Source: Evansella tamaricis
GTDB taxonomy: Bacteria > Bacillota > Bacilli > Bacillales > Salisediminibacteriaceae
Direction: 5' to 3'
Assembly: GCF_019042215.1 (NCBI RefSeq)
Contig: NZ_JAHQCS010000094.1
Span: forward strand, 1 to 64,000
Length of the DNA stretch: 64,000 bases
The notes under the pieces were generated by a model that saw only the letters and a program-made list of their open reading frames with translations, made no database searches and was not told the DNA's origin. Positions 1 through 9,014 of this stretch are shown here, one piece after another. Numbering within the stretch: the first letter of the stretch is position 1; each line of letters opens with the position of its first letter. Both the position numbers and the translations under genes were made by a program.

Positions 1-255
1 TCAGTTCCTTTTATTTGTATGGCAATGGCTGCGCTCGTCGCTCGCACGATAGGAGAAAACCACTCCTATCATGCTTTTTAAAGATTGCGACGGCTACGCT
101 CATTGCTTAGTGGGACTGTAAAAGTGGAAAAGCACCACTTTTTCAGTTCCCATGCGAGTAGGCGATGGAGCTAGACAATAAGAAAAGCGTAATCGCCTAA
201 GCTCACGAGCGTAGGGCAGTGGAGCTAGACAACTTGCCCGAAGGTGCCAAAACTA
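1..255. repeat. Structured intergenic repeat, copy A
   Basis: This non-coding stretch recurs in inverted orientation at about 13732-13939, and its right part recurs at 25909-26050. It contains nested self-complementary arms: GATAGGAG (48-55) with CTCCTATC (63-70), and GGGACTG (112-118) with CAGTTCCC (144-151) enclosing AAAGTGG (121-127) with CCACTTT (135-141). The right part carries two GGAGCTAGACA motifs, near 167 and 221. Bacillaceae genomes commonly carry dispersed repeats with this kind of motif; I cannot name the family. The window edge may cut the element. No coding potential was seen. Confidence 0.75.
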
Positions 256-271
256 ATAATTTCTTACCTTT

Positions 272-300
272 TAAAAATAGGGAGCAAAGACATTGCTCCC
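272..300 (-). terminator. Terminator after proA
   Basis: Arms GGGAGCAA (280-287) and TTGCTCCC (293-300) form an 8-bp stem with a 5-nt loop. On the minus strand a U-rich tract follows, from the A-run at 273-277. It sits 37 bases past the proA stop and should end the proBA transcript. Confidence 0.75.
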
Positions 301-336
301 CACTCATTGGACTCAAACTTTCCTTTTCAGATAGGC

Positions 337-1587
337 TTATTTTATTTGACCATTTCCATAGATTAAATATTTAGAAGACGTTAATGCTTCCAGACCCATT
401 GGTCCACGTGCATGGAGTTTTTGAGTACTAATTCCAATTTCAGCTCCAAAACCAAATTCGAACCCATCTGTAAACCGGGTGGACGCATTATGATAAAGAG
501 CAGCAGCGTCAACAAAAGTAAAGAATTTTTCAACATTTGAGGTGTTTTCAGAAAGTATCGCTTCTGAATGCTTTGTTCCATACGTGCTGATATGTTCAAT
601 GGCTTCTTCTACATTCGTAACTGTTTTCACTGCTAATTCTAATCCTAAATATTCTGTTTCCCAATCTTCTTCCGTTGCTGGATTAATGCGCTTATCAAGA
701 GTAATGGCTTTGGAATCCCCTTTAAGGGTAACGTTTTTATCTACCAGTCGATCGACTAATTCGGTTAAGTGATTAGTTGCCCAGTTTTTATGAACAAGTA
801 GGGTTTCTGCGGCATTACAAACGGATGGACGCTGTGTTTTTGCATTTACTACTATATCCATAGCCATTTCAACGTTAGCCGTTTCATCAATGTAAACATG
901 ACAGTTCCCAACACCAGTTTCTATCACAGGGACAGTGGCTTTAGCAATTACAGACTGGATCAGGGAGGCACCACCGCGGGGAATCAGTACGTCTAAATAG
1001 TCATTTAATGTGAACATTTTTTCTGCTGTTTCCCTGCTACTGTCTTCTAATAACTGAACCGCATCCTTCGGTACTTTCGATTTCTCAAGCGCTTTATGAA
1101 TGACCTTTACTAAGGCATTATTTGAAAACGATGCTGAAGAACTTCCCCTAAGTAGAACAGCATTACCCGTTTTTAAACAAAGGCTAGCTGCATCTACTGT
1201 TACGTTCGGCCTTGCTTCATAAATCATCCCAATGACACCAAGGGGAACACGGACATTTTTTAACAATAGCCCGTTTGGTCTCGTCGTTTCAGATATCACT
1301 TCTCCGATAGGATCTTTCAATTCTGTTAAGAGTTTTAAAGCATGACTCATGTCCTGGATTCGTTCAACAGATAGTGTAAGCCGGTCCAGTAATGTATTGG
1401 AAAAGCCTTTATCTTTTCCTGCAGCAATATCCTTTTGATTTTCCACTAAAATGTAGTCTATTCCCTCAATAAGTTCATTTGCAATTGAGAGGAGGGCATC
1501 GTTTTTATCCTCGGTAGAGCATGCCCCCAAATTTGCTGTAACCCCTTTTAAACGGACTACCTTTTTCACTAATTCATCCATACCCAT
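337..1587 (-). CDS. proA: Gamma-glutamyl phosphate reductase
   Basis: The second enzyme of proline synthesis reduces gamma-glutamyl phosphate to glutamate semialdehyde with NADPH in the cytoplasm. The 416-residue length matches the family. The catalytic cysteine lies in the PSVCNAAE motif near residue 257, and the family C-terminus [13 protein letters not shown] is present. I chose the ATG at 1587 because AAGGAGAGG lies six bases before it. A longer ATG at 1617 overlaps the proB stop codon but lacks a suitable ribosome site. The gene follows proB with a short gap and ends at a clear terminator. Expression should depend on the T-box upstream of proB. Confidence 0.96.
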   Translation of the reverse strand: MGMDELVKKVVRLKGVTANLGACSTEDKNDALLSIANELIEGIDYILVENQKDIAAGKDKGFSNTLLDRLTLSVERIQDMSHALKLLTELKDPIGEVISETTRPNGLLLKNVRVPLGVIGMIYEARPNVTVDAASLCLKTGNAVLLRGSSSASFSNNALVKVIHKALEKSKVPKDAVQLLEDSSRETAEKMFTLNDYLDVLIPRGGASLIQSVIAKATVPVIETGVGNCHVYIDETANVEMAMDIVVNAKTQRPSVCNAAETLLVHKNWATNHLTELVDRLVDKNVTLKGDSKAITLDKRINPATEEDWETEYLGLELAVKTVTNVEEAIEHISTYGTKHSEAILSENTSNVEKFFTFVDAAALYHNASTRFTDGFEFGFGAEIGISTQKLHARGPMGLEALTSSKYLIYGNGQIK

Positions 1588-1613
1588 ACAAACCCTCTCC
1601 TTAAATTCAACAT

Positions 1614-2726
1614 TCATCTAGTAAATGTAATCCAATGGTCCCTGTGGATCGCTTCTACAACCGATTTTTCCACCAAACGTCCAACTTCTTGACTGTCCTT
1701 TCCTTTTATTTCATCTAATTGATGGGAAGAGTAATTCACTTGACCTTTACCAATAACTATCCCTTTTCCATTCACTACATCAACTACATCTCCAGCATCA
1801 AATTCACCAATAACCTCCACAATACCAACTGGTAACAGACTTTTCCCATTTTCGGTTACTGCTTTAGATGCCCCATGATCAACTACAATTCTCCCCTTAA
1901 CAGAAGAATGTAATGCGATCCACTGTTTTTTGTTGTTCACAACCTTTTGATTGGATCTGCCGATATACGTCCCGTCTCCTTGACCGTTATAAATATCCAG
2001 AAGTTTCCGTTCCCCTTTTCCTGTTCCAATAAATATCGTATTTACTCCAAATGAACTGGCCGTTTTAGCAGCTTCTATTTTAGATCGCACCCCGCCGGTT
2101 CCTAGCTTTGACTTTGTTGTAGACTTTAGTTTTTCTAATAATTCATTCGAAATGGAAGGGAGGAACGTATATTTTCTTGCTGAAGGATTTTTTCTGGGAT
2201 CTTCATCATACAAGCCGTTTATATCTGTTAAAATCATCAAATAATCAGCATGTATCAAACCACTTACTAGGGCAGACAACATATCATTGTCTCCAAAAGT
2301 TAGCTCTTCAATGGAAGTGGAATCATTTTCGTTGATAATTGGAATGATATTTCTTTTTAAAAGCTCCGTGAGTGTCTGATAGGCATTTCGATATTGATCT
2401 TGATTTACAAAATCGTTCCTAGTCAATAGAAGTTGTGCAACACGAAGATCATGTTTAGAAAATTCTTCTCCATATCCTTGCATTAATAACACTTGACCAA
2501 CTGCAGCCGCTGCTTGCTTACCAGCAATTTTCACTGGCCGGGAAGGGTATCCCAGTTTTGTAAAACCTGCTGCCACAGCACCGGAAGAAATCAAAATAAC
2601 TTCATGTCCGTTTTGTACTAATGCGGCAATAGCGCTCGTATGTTCCTCCAATTTGTCGCGGGATAATTCTCCTTTGTCTGTTGTTAATGAACTGCTCCCA
2701 ATTTTTACAACGATTCGATTCTTCAT
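1614..2726 (-). CDS. proB: Glutamate 5-kinase with PUA domain
   Basis: ProB phosphorylates glutamate to gamma-glutamyl phosphate, the committed and usually feedback-inhibited step of proline synthesis. The amino acid kinase domain starts at [10 protein letters not shown] and includes SSGAVAAG and [10 protein letters not shown]. Residues from about 275 to 370 (from [12 protein letters not shown] on) form the C-terminal PUA domain of long ProB proteins. At 370 residues the length is normal. The purine-rich sequence AAGGAGAAAAAGAGGG precedes the ATG. It is the first gene of the proBA operon, about 135 bases downstream of the T-box terminator, so it should respond to uncharged tRNA-Pro. Confidence 0.96.
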   Translation of the reverse strand: MKNRIVVKIGSSSLTTDKGELSRDKLEEHTSAIAALVQNGHEVILISSGAVAAGFTKLGYPSRPVKIAGKQAAAAVGQVLLMQGYGEEFSKHDLRVAQLLLTRNDFVNQDQYRNAYQTLTELLKRNIIPIINENDSTSIEELTFGDNDMLSALVSGLIHADYLMILTDINGLYDEDPRKNPSARKYTFLPSISNELLEKLKSTTKSKLGTGGVRSKIEAAKTASSFGVNTIFIGTGKGERKLLDIYNGQGDGTYIGRSNQKVVNNKKQWIALHSSVKGRIVVDHGASKAVTENGKSLLPVGIVEVIGEFDAGDVVDVVNGKGIVIGKGQVNYSSHQLDEIKGKDSQEVGRLVEKSVVEAIHRDHWITFTR

Positions 2727-2861
2727 TATCCATCCCTCTTTTTCTCCTTAGAAAAATTCCACAGTCCATACTTATAATAGACTTATATAATAAATACTTA
2801 ATTAACATAAATCAATCAAAGGTGTAACTAGTATATATTCCGGAGATTTTTTACTCCAGAA

Positions 2862-3115
2862 ATAAAAAAAACGTCCTCTAAAAAAGGACGGACTAATTTC
2901 CGCGGTACCACCTTCGTTGGTAATGTCATATTACCCACTTCAATCCTTATAACGTAGGAAGAACGGTTAGCTTAAACCAACTGCTCGAGGGCAGGTTCAA
3001 TAGGGTTGCAGCATTGGAACCTTTCAGCCGGCGGATTCCAGTCTCTGTTGTACAACGAACTATTTACTTATCCCTTTCATCACTTTACCGTATTGAATTA
3101 TTTTCATTATTATCT
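2862..3115 (-). promoter_or_regulatory. tRNA-Pro T-box leader of proBA
   Basis: Read on the minus strand, the leader has the T-box signature AAGGTGGTACCGCGG (2899-2913) followed by a terminator hairpin, with arms CGTCCT and AGGACG around 2872-2890, and a run of U. The antiterminator would use the GGTGGTACC strand to pair with the tRNA acceptor end. In the 3' side of stem I the sequence GAA-CCU-GCC puts a proline codon (2993-2995) in the specifier position. T-boxes let uncharged cognate tRNA stop termination. The leader lies upstream of proBA, so both the codon and the target agree on proline. Confidence 0.93.
2863..2890 (-). terminator. T-box conditional terminator
   Basis: A 6-bp GC-rich stem, CGTCCT (2872-2877) with AGGACG (2885-2890), is followed on the minus strand by eight U from the A-run at 2863-2870. 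It competes with the antiterminator that contains the T-box sequence just upstream. Confidence 0.88.
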
Positions 3116-3298
3116 GACAGAAACAAGTTAAAAGTCAATGGATTTTTAAAATTTTTTGTATTATTTTCAGATTTATCTTGTAATTTAATGGAATAGTTTT
3201 TAGAATAGTCAAAACAGGGTTTTTTAATACGTTAAAAAGACAAAGTAATATCTAATAAAGTGAAATGATTTTTAGAACAATGGGGAGGAACATGCATT

Positions 3299-4384
3299 AT
3301 GTCAAAGAGAGAGATCACCGTGGTAAGAACAACAAATGGGAAAGCGAGACCTGATCCCAATCATTTGGGGTTTGGAAAGTACTTTACTGATCATATGTTT
3401 GTTATGGATTATGATAGAGAGAACGGGTGGCATAGTCCCCGTGTGATACCGTACCAACCAATTACACTTGATCCTGCCACCATGGTTTTTCATTATGGGC
3501 AAACCGTGTTTGAAGGGTTGAAAGCCTATCACAGTCAAGATGGCAGAACACTACTTTTTCGTCCGGAAAAAAATGTGGAGCGACTTAATCGATCTTGTTC
3601 CCGCTTGAACATTCCTGAAGTGGAAGAGGAGGCATTCTTATCCGGATTAAAAACGCTTATCCAAGTGGATCGGGATTGGATCCCCACAACGGAAGGAACA
3701 TCCCTTTACATTCGACCTTTTATTCTTCCAACAGAAACCAATTTAAGGGTAGCACCTGCTAGTTCTTATAAATTTGTCATCATCTTATCTCCAGTGGGTT
3801 CTTATTACCCTGAGGGGATTAATCCAGTGGGAATAAATGTGGAAAAACAATATACACGTGCCGTACTCGGGGGAACGGGAACTGCAAAAACTGCAGGGAA
3901 TTATTGTGCAGGCTACAAGGCACAACAAAAGGCCAGTGAAAGTGGTGCTGCTCAAGTACTATGGCTTGATGGCATTGAGAAAAAATATATAGAAGAAGTA
4001 GGGAGCATGAACATCTTCTTTAAGATTGATGGGGAAGTGGTTACACCACAGTTAAATGGGAGTATTTTAGAGGGAATCACGCGAATGTCCATCATCGAAT
4101 TACTACAAGAATGGGGAATTCCAGTTACAGAAAGGAAAATTTCGTTTGATGAATTTGTTAAAGCATACCAGGAAGAGAGAGTGGAAGAGGTATTTGGAAC
4201 AGGAACTGCAGCTGTTATCTCTCCTGTCGGGGAATTCCGGTATCAAGATACAAAGTATTTAATCAATAACAGACAAACTGGTGATTTATCAAAAAAACTA
4301 TATGAAACTATTACAGGCATTCAGACTGGCAAAATATATGACGAATTTGGATGGACTGTTGAAGTTAAAAGTTCTGGAATGTAA
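3299..4384 (+). CDS. ilvE: Branched-chain amino acid aminotransferase
   Basis: This PLP fold-type IV enzyme transfers the amino group between glutamate and the keto acids of leucine, isoleucine and valine. The 361-residue protein belongs to the long (BCAT II) form: FHYGQTVFEGLKAY near residue 62, and GTAKTAGNYCAGYKAQ with the PLP lysine near residue 207. The later motif EEVGSMNIFF is also typical. GGGGAGG stands ten bases before the ATG. It is a single gene facing the ade gene and ends at a terminator whose stem is shared with the end of ade. Its promoter region backs onto the proBA leader. Closely related paralogues differ mainly in substrate preference. Confidence 0.95.
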   Translation: MSKREITVVRTTNGKARPDPNHLGFGKYFTDHMFVMDYDRENGWHSPRVIPYQPITLDPATMVFHYGQTVFEGLKAYHSQDGRTLLFRPEKNVERLNRSCSRLNIPEVEEEAFLSGLKTLIQVDRDWIPTTEGTSLYIRPFILPTETNLRVAPASSYKFVIILSPVGSYYPEGINPVGINVEKQYTRAVLGGTGTAKTAGNYCAGYKAQQKASESGAAQVLWLDGIEKKYIEEVGSMNIFFKIDGEVVTPQLNGSILEGITRMSIIELLQEWGIPVTERKISFDEFVKAYQEERVEEVFGTGTAAVISPVGEFRYQDTKYLINNRQTGDLSKKLYETITGIQTGKIYDEFGWTVEVKSSGM

Positions 4385-4404
4385 GAAATTAGTGAAAAAA
4401 AACG

Positions 4405-4446
4405 AAAACTCCCTTTCTACTTTATGAAAGGGGAGTTTTTTCTATT
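4405..4446. terminator. Shared terminator of ilvE and ade
   Basis: AAAACTCCCTTTC and GAAAGGGGAGTTTT pair around an eight-base loop, with an A-run on the left and T-run on the right, so it can act in both directions. The ade stop codon (4422-4424) lies inside the loop, so the last ade codons are outside but the right arm is ade coding sequence. Confidence 0.85.
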
Positions 4447-6188
4447 TGGGCTGCAATTTCGATGTGTTTAAATTGTTTTACATCAAATAAACCGAGATCT
4501 GTTAGTTTGAGTTCTGGAATGACAGGTAAACTGAGAAAAGCCAATGTTAAAAACTGATTAAAATCACTTTTTGAAGAACTGATTTGATGTAAGGATTTGT
4601 GAAGCTCCTGAAGTTCTTCATTAACTATTTGGAAATTTTTCGTGGAAATCAGTCCTGAGATTTCTAAAGGGAGCGATCCCAGTACATTACCATTATGGAC
4701 AACGGCAAGCCCACCATTAATTCGTTTAATTTCATTTATCGCTGTAATCATGTCCTCATCGTTCGTTCCTGCCACGACCAAATTGTGAGAATCGTGGGCA
4801 ACGGTTGAGGCGATGGCACCTTTCAAGCTAAGTCCATTTACAATCCCCAACCCGATGTTTCCTAAGTTTTTATGCCTTTCTATAACCGCAATCTTGGCCT
4901 GGTCTTTTTCAATATTAGGAATAAAACAACCTTGAACCGCATCCACGGACTGTATTAGGTTACGGGTGACGATTTGATTAGGAATGATCCCGATAACATG
5001 TGCTTGTTGTTTATCCTCCAAATTAATCTGAAGGTCCTCCACCTTAATATCAGGGACATGTATAGTGTTGGTGAGGCTGGTAGGAGTGCTATTCTTATTG
5101 TTTTCCCCGAAAATAACTCGACCGTCTTCTGCCACCAGCATTCCCCCTTTATACACTTGATGGATGTTAATACTCTCGAAGTCTTCAATGACCAGAAAGT
5201 CGGCGTCGTACCCAGGGGCAATCGCACCTTTTGTCTTTAATCCGAAGCATTCAGCGGCGTTTAAGGTAGCCATTTGTATGGCCATTAATGGGTCTAGGCC
5301 GAGGTGAACAGCTAATCTGACGTTATGATCGATGCTCCCATTATTAATAAGGTCATCGAGATGTTTGTCATCTGTACAGAATAAACAACGTCTAGAATTT
5401 GACGGGTTAACAACTTGAATAAGGTCTCCAAGGTTTTTGGCTGTTGAACCTTCGCGGATCATCACATACATTCCCCTTCGTAAGCGATCTTTCGCTTCTT
5501 CGGGTGTCACACATTCATGGTCGGTTCCAATCCCTGCTGACCGGTATATATTGACACCTGTACTGTTCAGACCGGCGGCATGACCGTCAATATAGTCCGT
5601 TGCGTTGTGGGCAGCGATAAGTTTGTCGATCATATTGTCACTCGTGTTCATGACGGCAGGATAATCCATGACCTCAGCAAGTCCGAGAACATTCGGGTGG
5701 TGAAAAAATGGTTGTAGATCTTCCGCATTCAATTCTGCTCCTGCGTTTTCAAAACTAGTTGCCGGTACGGAAGAAGGGAGCATAAAGTGAATGTCAAGAA
5801 TGGTATTTTTTGCGTCATCCAGCATAAATTGAAGGCCCTCTGCCCCTGAAACATTTGCGATTTCATGGGGATCGGTGATGATGGAAGTCACTCCATGGGG
5901 AACAACCACTTTGGAAAACTCGGATGGAGTGACCATCGATGATTCTATATGAACATGCCCATCAATGAAGGAAGGAGTAATAATTTGGTTTTTGGCATTG
6001 AGGACATGATGTCCATCATAGTTGGTACCAATAGCTACGATAACACCATCGCAGATTGCAATGTCTTCCTCAATGATTTCCAGGTTAAAGACATCAACAA
6101 TTCTACCATTTTTAATGACGATATCAGCAGGTTCTTGTTTGGCCGCTACACGGATCCGTTTCTTCAGTTGATCCTTTGTAATTGTCAT
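4422..6188 (-). CDS. ade: Adenine deaminase
   Basis: Adenine deaminase converts adenine to hypoxanthine and ammonia in purine salvage. The protein has 588 residues, near the 577 of the B. subtilis enzyme. Amidohydrolase features are visible: PSFIDGHVHIESSM near residue 75, SIITDPHEIANVSG, a DGHAAGL motif and the CTDDKHLDDL segment with metal-binding residues. The C-terminal domain with ASTVAHDSHNLVVAG is the family's second domain. I chose the ATG at 6188 because AAAGGAGGT lies nine bases before it; a longer form from 6215 would place that ribosome site inside the gene. It is a lone gene that converges on ilvE and shares its terminator. Confidence 0.95.
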   Translation of the reverse strand: MTITKDQLKKRIRVAAKQEPADIVIKNGRIVDVFNLEIIEEDIAICDGVIVAIGTNYDGHHVLNAKNQIITPSFIDGHVHIESSMVTPSEFSKVVVPHGVTSIITDPHEIANVSGAEGLQFMLDDAKNTILDIHFMLPSSVPATSFENAGAELNAEDLQPFFHHPNVLGLAEVMDYPAVMNTSDNMIDKLIAAHNATDYIDGHAAGLNSTGVNIYRSAGIGTDHECVTPEEAKDRLRRGMYVMIREGSTAKNLGDLIQVVNPSNSRRCLFCTDDKHLDDLINNGSIDHNVRLAVHLGLDPLMAIQMATLNAAECFGLKTKGAIAPGYDADFLVIEDFESINIHQVYKGGMLVAEDGRVIFGENNKNSTPTSLTNTIHVPDIKVEDLQINLEDKQQAHVIGIIPNQIVTRNLIQSVDAVQGCFIPNIEKDQAKIAVIERHKNLGNIGLGIVNGLSLKGAIASTVAHDSHNLVVAGTNDEDMITAINEIKRINGGLAVVHNGNVLGSLPLEISGLISTKNFQIVNEELQELHKSLHQISSSKSDFNQFLTLAFLSLPVIPELKLTDLGLFDVKQFKHIEIAAQIEKTPLS

Positions 6189-6581
6189 TATGCTCTTTAC
6201 CTCCTTTGATTTCATTTTTGTGGGTTTCAGGAATGAGATGGAGAATTTTTTAGGCTGTTGATATATAAATAAGGTTGATTAATGATGTATAAAATACGGA
6301 TTCTTGTAGAACGTTTGTTGTCTTTTTATCCATTTCTTTACTATTATTATGATAGTGTTCGTTTCTATAGTTAATTTATTATTTTATTGGATTGTATGGT
6401 TGAGGTCAATAATAAATGAACGTATTGGGAGGTAATGTATCAAAGTTTTTATAGTGCTGAAAGTTTATGATATTTGGATTAATGTATATAAACATTTCAT
6501 AAACTAGTAACAATCTCTGTTTAGATTCCCTTGCGAATCTTTCTTTCAACTATTAATATAGGAAAGAAGGGGGCTGAATCG
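6189..6581. other. Divergent intergenic region, ade / alcohol dehydrogenase
   Basis: About 390 bases of AT-rich DNA separate two divergent genes and must hold both promoters. I see GAAC-type half sites (GTTCG near 6357, GAACG near 6418) that loosely resemble half of a Bacillus PurBox, but not the full paired arrangement. No purine riboswitch signature was found, and there is no convincing coding region. Confidence 0.4.
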
Positions 6582-7745
6582 ATGCAGGATTTTGTATTTC
6601 AAAATGGAACAAAAATCATCTTCGGCAAAGAGAAAGAAAACTTAGTTGGTCAAGAGAGTGCTGTTTTTGGCAAGAAAGTTCTGTTGCATTACGGTGGGGG
6701 AAGTATCCAACGTAGTGGATTATATGATATAGTTCTTCAATCATTAAAAAATAAAAACCTGGAAATATTCGAATTGGGTGGTGTTCAACCAAACCCGCGA
6801 GTAAGTTTGGTTCGAGAAGGAATTGCAATATGTAAGGAGAATGATATCAATCTGATATTGGCAGTAGGCGGAGGTAGTGTCATAGATTCCGCCAAAGCAA
6901 TTGCTGCTGGTGCAACATATGACGGTGATGTCTGGGATTTCTTTACAGGTATAAGCCAGGTTACTGATAGTATTCCAATCGGAGTAGTTCTAACCATTCC
7001 TGCTGCTGGAAGTGAAACAAGTGCAGGAACGGTGATTACAAACGAAGAAGGATGGTACAAACGGGCAATGGGGCACGACTCCTTGCGTCCAAAATTTTCG
7101 ATTCTGAATCCAGTTCTTACTTTTACATTGCCTGAATATCAGACTGCGTGCGGTATCACAGACATGATGGCACATATTTTAGAGCGTTATTTTACAAACG
7201 TTAAGAATGTAGAGCTGACGGACCGTATGTGTGAAGCAACATTACAAACGATTATTAGTAATGCCCAAACGGTGTTAGAGGAACCAACGAATTATGACGC
7301 AAGAGCAGAGATCATGTGGGCTGGTACCCTTGCACATAATGATTTATTAGGGACAGGGCGAATCGGGGACTGGGCTAGCCATAATATCGAACACGAACTA
7401 AGTGGAATATACGATATTGCCCATGGTGCAGGTTTGGCAATTATTTTTCCTGCATGGATGAAATATGTCTACAGCCATGATGTAAATCGTTTTGTACAGT
7501 TCGCGAACCGCGTATGGGGAGTCGATATTGATTGGAACTACTTGGAGAAGACCGCATTAGCAGGAATTACAAAAATGGAACAATTTCTCCGCTCCATTGG
7601 GATGCCTATTCGATTATCTGAGGTGGATATTAATGATCAGCATTTTGAAGAAATGGCTGATAAAGCGACAGAGGACGGACCTCAAGGAAATTTCTTAAAA
7701 CTTACAAGAGATGATATTGTGGAAATATATAAAATAGCACGATAG
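6582..7745 (+). CDS. Iron-containing alcohol dehydrogenase (BdhA/YugJ type)
   Basis: A group III alcohol dehydrogenase that likely reduces an aldehyde with NAD(P)H in the cytoplasm. At 387 residues it matches butanol dehydrogenase-like YugJ proteins. The NAD-binding motif VGGGSVIDSAKAIA is near residue 95, followed by IPAAGSETSAGTVITNE. Metal ligands are expected at D and H of ITDMMAHILERY, at HNIEHELSG and at HGAGLAIIFPAW. The ATG at 6582 is preceded by GAAAGAAGGGGG with eight bases of spacing, so an upstream in-frame TTG is not needed. It is monocistronic and followed by a hairpin. The true aldehyde is unknown. Confidence 0.9.
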   Translation: MQDFVFQNGTKIIFGKEKENLVGQESAVFGKKVLLHYGGGSIQRSGLYDIVLQSLKNKNLEIFELGGVQPNPRVSLVREGIAICKENDINLILAVGGGSVIDSAKAIAAGATYDGDVWDFFTGISQVTDSIPIGVVLTIPAAGSETSAGTVITNEEGWYKRAMGHDSLRPKFSILNPVLTFTLPEYQTACGITDMMAHILERYFTNVKNVELTDRMCEATLQTIISNAQTVLEEPTNYDARAEIMWAGTLAHNDLLGTGRIGDWASHNIEHELSGIYDIAHGAGLAIIFPAWMKYVYSHDVNRFVQFANRVWGVDIDWNYLEKTALAGITKMEQFLRSIGMPIRLSEVDINDQHFEEMADKATEDGPQGNFLKLTRDDIVEIYKIAR

Positions 7746-7856
7746 CACCAAAATACTTTAATGCCAAATAAGCAATGAGAAGATCCATAGCACCTTGTAT
7801 CTTCACCCACAAGCTTCAGGTTGTAGCTAGAATGAAGAAACATCTTATAGTTTCGT

Positions 7857-7896
7857 AAAAAAACCTTACTTGCCATAATAGAAGTAAGGTTTTCTT
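7857..7896. terminator. Bidirectional terminator
   Basis: AAAACCTTACTT (7860-7871) pairs with AAGTAAGGTTTT (7882-7893), a 12-bp stem with a ten-base loop. An A-run on the left and T-rich DNA on the right let it serve the alcohol dehydrogenase from the left and the small minus-strand gene from the right. Confidence 0.82.
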
Positions 7897-7939
7897 CTAT
7901 TGTTTTCTTCCATGCCTTGGAACAATAGTACAATACCCT

Positions 7940-8122
7940 TTATAAAACCATCAACAGGGAGATGATGTAAACAACAATTAGTAAAAAGCCAATTCCCATA
8001 AACACCGCTGACAACACACGTCTGTTCTTTTTCAAAAAAAAGTAGATTCCTAATCCGCCGAATAATCCGGCTAGCAAAAACAAACCTATTCCTAAAAATA
8101 CGATCATTATTTCCAGTTGCAT
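7940..8122 (-). CDS. Small two-helix membrane protein
   Basis: I do not recognise this 60-residue protein. It has two clear membrane helices: residues about 6-28 (MIVFLGIGLFLLAGLFGGLG) and about 38-59 (AVFMGIGFLLIVVYIISLL), joined by a short basic loop FFLKKNRRV. This suggests an inside loop with both ends outside. The ATG at 8122 is supported by GGGGAG with seven bases of spacing; another ATG 15 bases upstream is poorer. It ends in front of the shared terminator at 7857. A longer overlapping frame on the same strand lacks this membrane pattern and is probably a shadow. Confidence 0.55.
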   Translation of the reverse strand: MQLEIMIVFLGIGLFLLAGLFGGLGIYFFLKKNRRVLSAVFMGIGFLLIVVYIISLLMVL

Positions 8123-8402
8123 GAACAAACTCCCCATTCAATATGGTACTAACCATTTTCTAATCCCCAATTTGTGGATACCCATCTACTATAATGGAAT
8201 TGGAGAAGGACGTAAATCAAAAAAATAAGTTGATTCCATATAGTAGTTTAAGTACATAAAAGAGATTGATGAAAGGATAGAAGGCGTTTACTTCTTTGAC
8301 TAGACAGGATACCACTTTTACACTACTATAAAACTTAATAATCAAATTATACATCTTAAGCCCTTTTATTATCTTAAGTCGAAAAAAATCAGAGGTATTC
8401 TT

Positions 8403-8930
8403 ATGTTGCTAAAAAGTTTTATAACGCTAATAATCCTACCTTATTTCTTAGTTTCCATCGCGTTTGAAAACTTGGACCGTCCTTATGAACTTGTCATTTA
8501 TGATACAGAATTACCATACAGTGGTGCCTATATTAGTGATCCTGATGCCCCGTTGACTTATATCCACTACATAAATCACGGAACCTCAAGCAGTTGGAGA
8601 TACAACGAACTGGAAACACTGGAATTCCCAATGGATAGATACGATGAAGAGTTCCAATCACTCCTGAAGAGAGAAGAGATAAATGCTATTTATTACTACA
8701 ATCACAAGAATCCACTGGTTTACCATAAGGACGTACCATACATAATATTAGAGAAGCGCCGTGAGAATGTGGTAATAACCAATCATTATCAGGAGATCTT
8801 TGACTACTTTTCCATTAACTATCTCTTAGTAGGTGCCACAATCGGGATATTAGCCGTCCCCATAGGTATAGGAATCTTTTTTTACATTCGGAGAAAAAGA
8901 AATGAAAAGCTTATTAATATTGTTCCATAG
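8403..8930 (+). CDS. Unrecognised membrane-anchored protein
   Basis: This 175-residue protein was not matched to any family I know. An N-terminal hydrophobic segment (residues 1-20, MLLKSFITLIILPYFLVSIA) looks like a signal or anchor. The middle part (about 21-135) is polar and rich in tyrosine, with YNHKNPLVYHK and YIHYINHG. A second helix (about 140-163) is followed by a basic tail FYIRRKRNEK. The topology is probably an outside domain held by one or two helices. AGAGG lies before the ATG. Its neighbours on both sides point away or converge, so context gives no clue. Confidence 0.6.
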   Translation: MLLKSFITLIILPYFLVSIAFENLDRPYELVIYDTELPYSGAYISDPDAPLTYIHYINHGTSSSWRYNELETLEFPMDRYDEEFQSLLKREEINAIYYYNHKNPLVYHKDVPYIILEKRRENVVITNHYQEIFDYFSINYLLVGATIGILAVPIGIGIFFYIRRKRNEKLINIVP

Positions 8931-9014
8931 GACTAAAAGTCCCTGTCACTATCATTGCAGTGACTTTCACGTTGATACTTTACATCATTCGACTTCCTAG
9001 GTTAATTTATATTG

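Noticed and set aside
3014-3196. 60-codon plus-strand frame
   Set aside because: It lies inside the minus-strand T-box leader and has no ribosome site.
6200-6530. Possible purine riboswitch or PurR site upstream of ade
   Set aside because: I found only isolated GAAC half sites and no purine riboswitch core, so no feature was called.
7866-8156. 96-codon minus-strand frame
   Set aside because: It overlaps the two-helix membrane protein in another frame, lacks a ribosome site and runs into the terminator.
8931-8975. Hairpin after the 8403 gene as terminator
   Set aside because: The stem has mismatches and no T-run follows.
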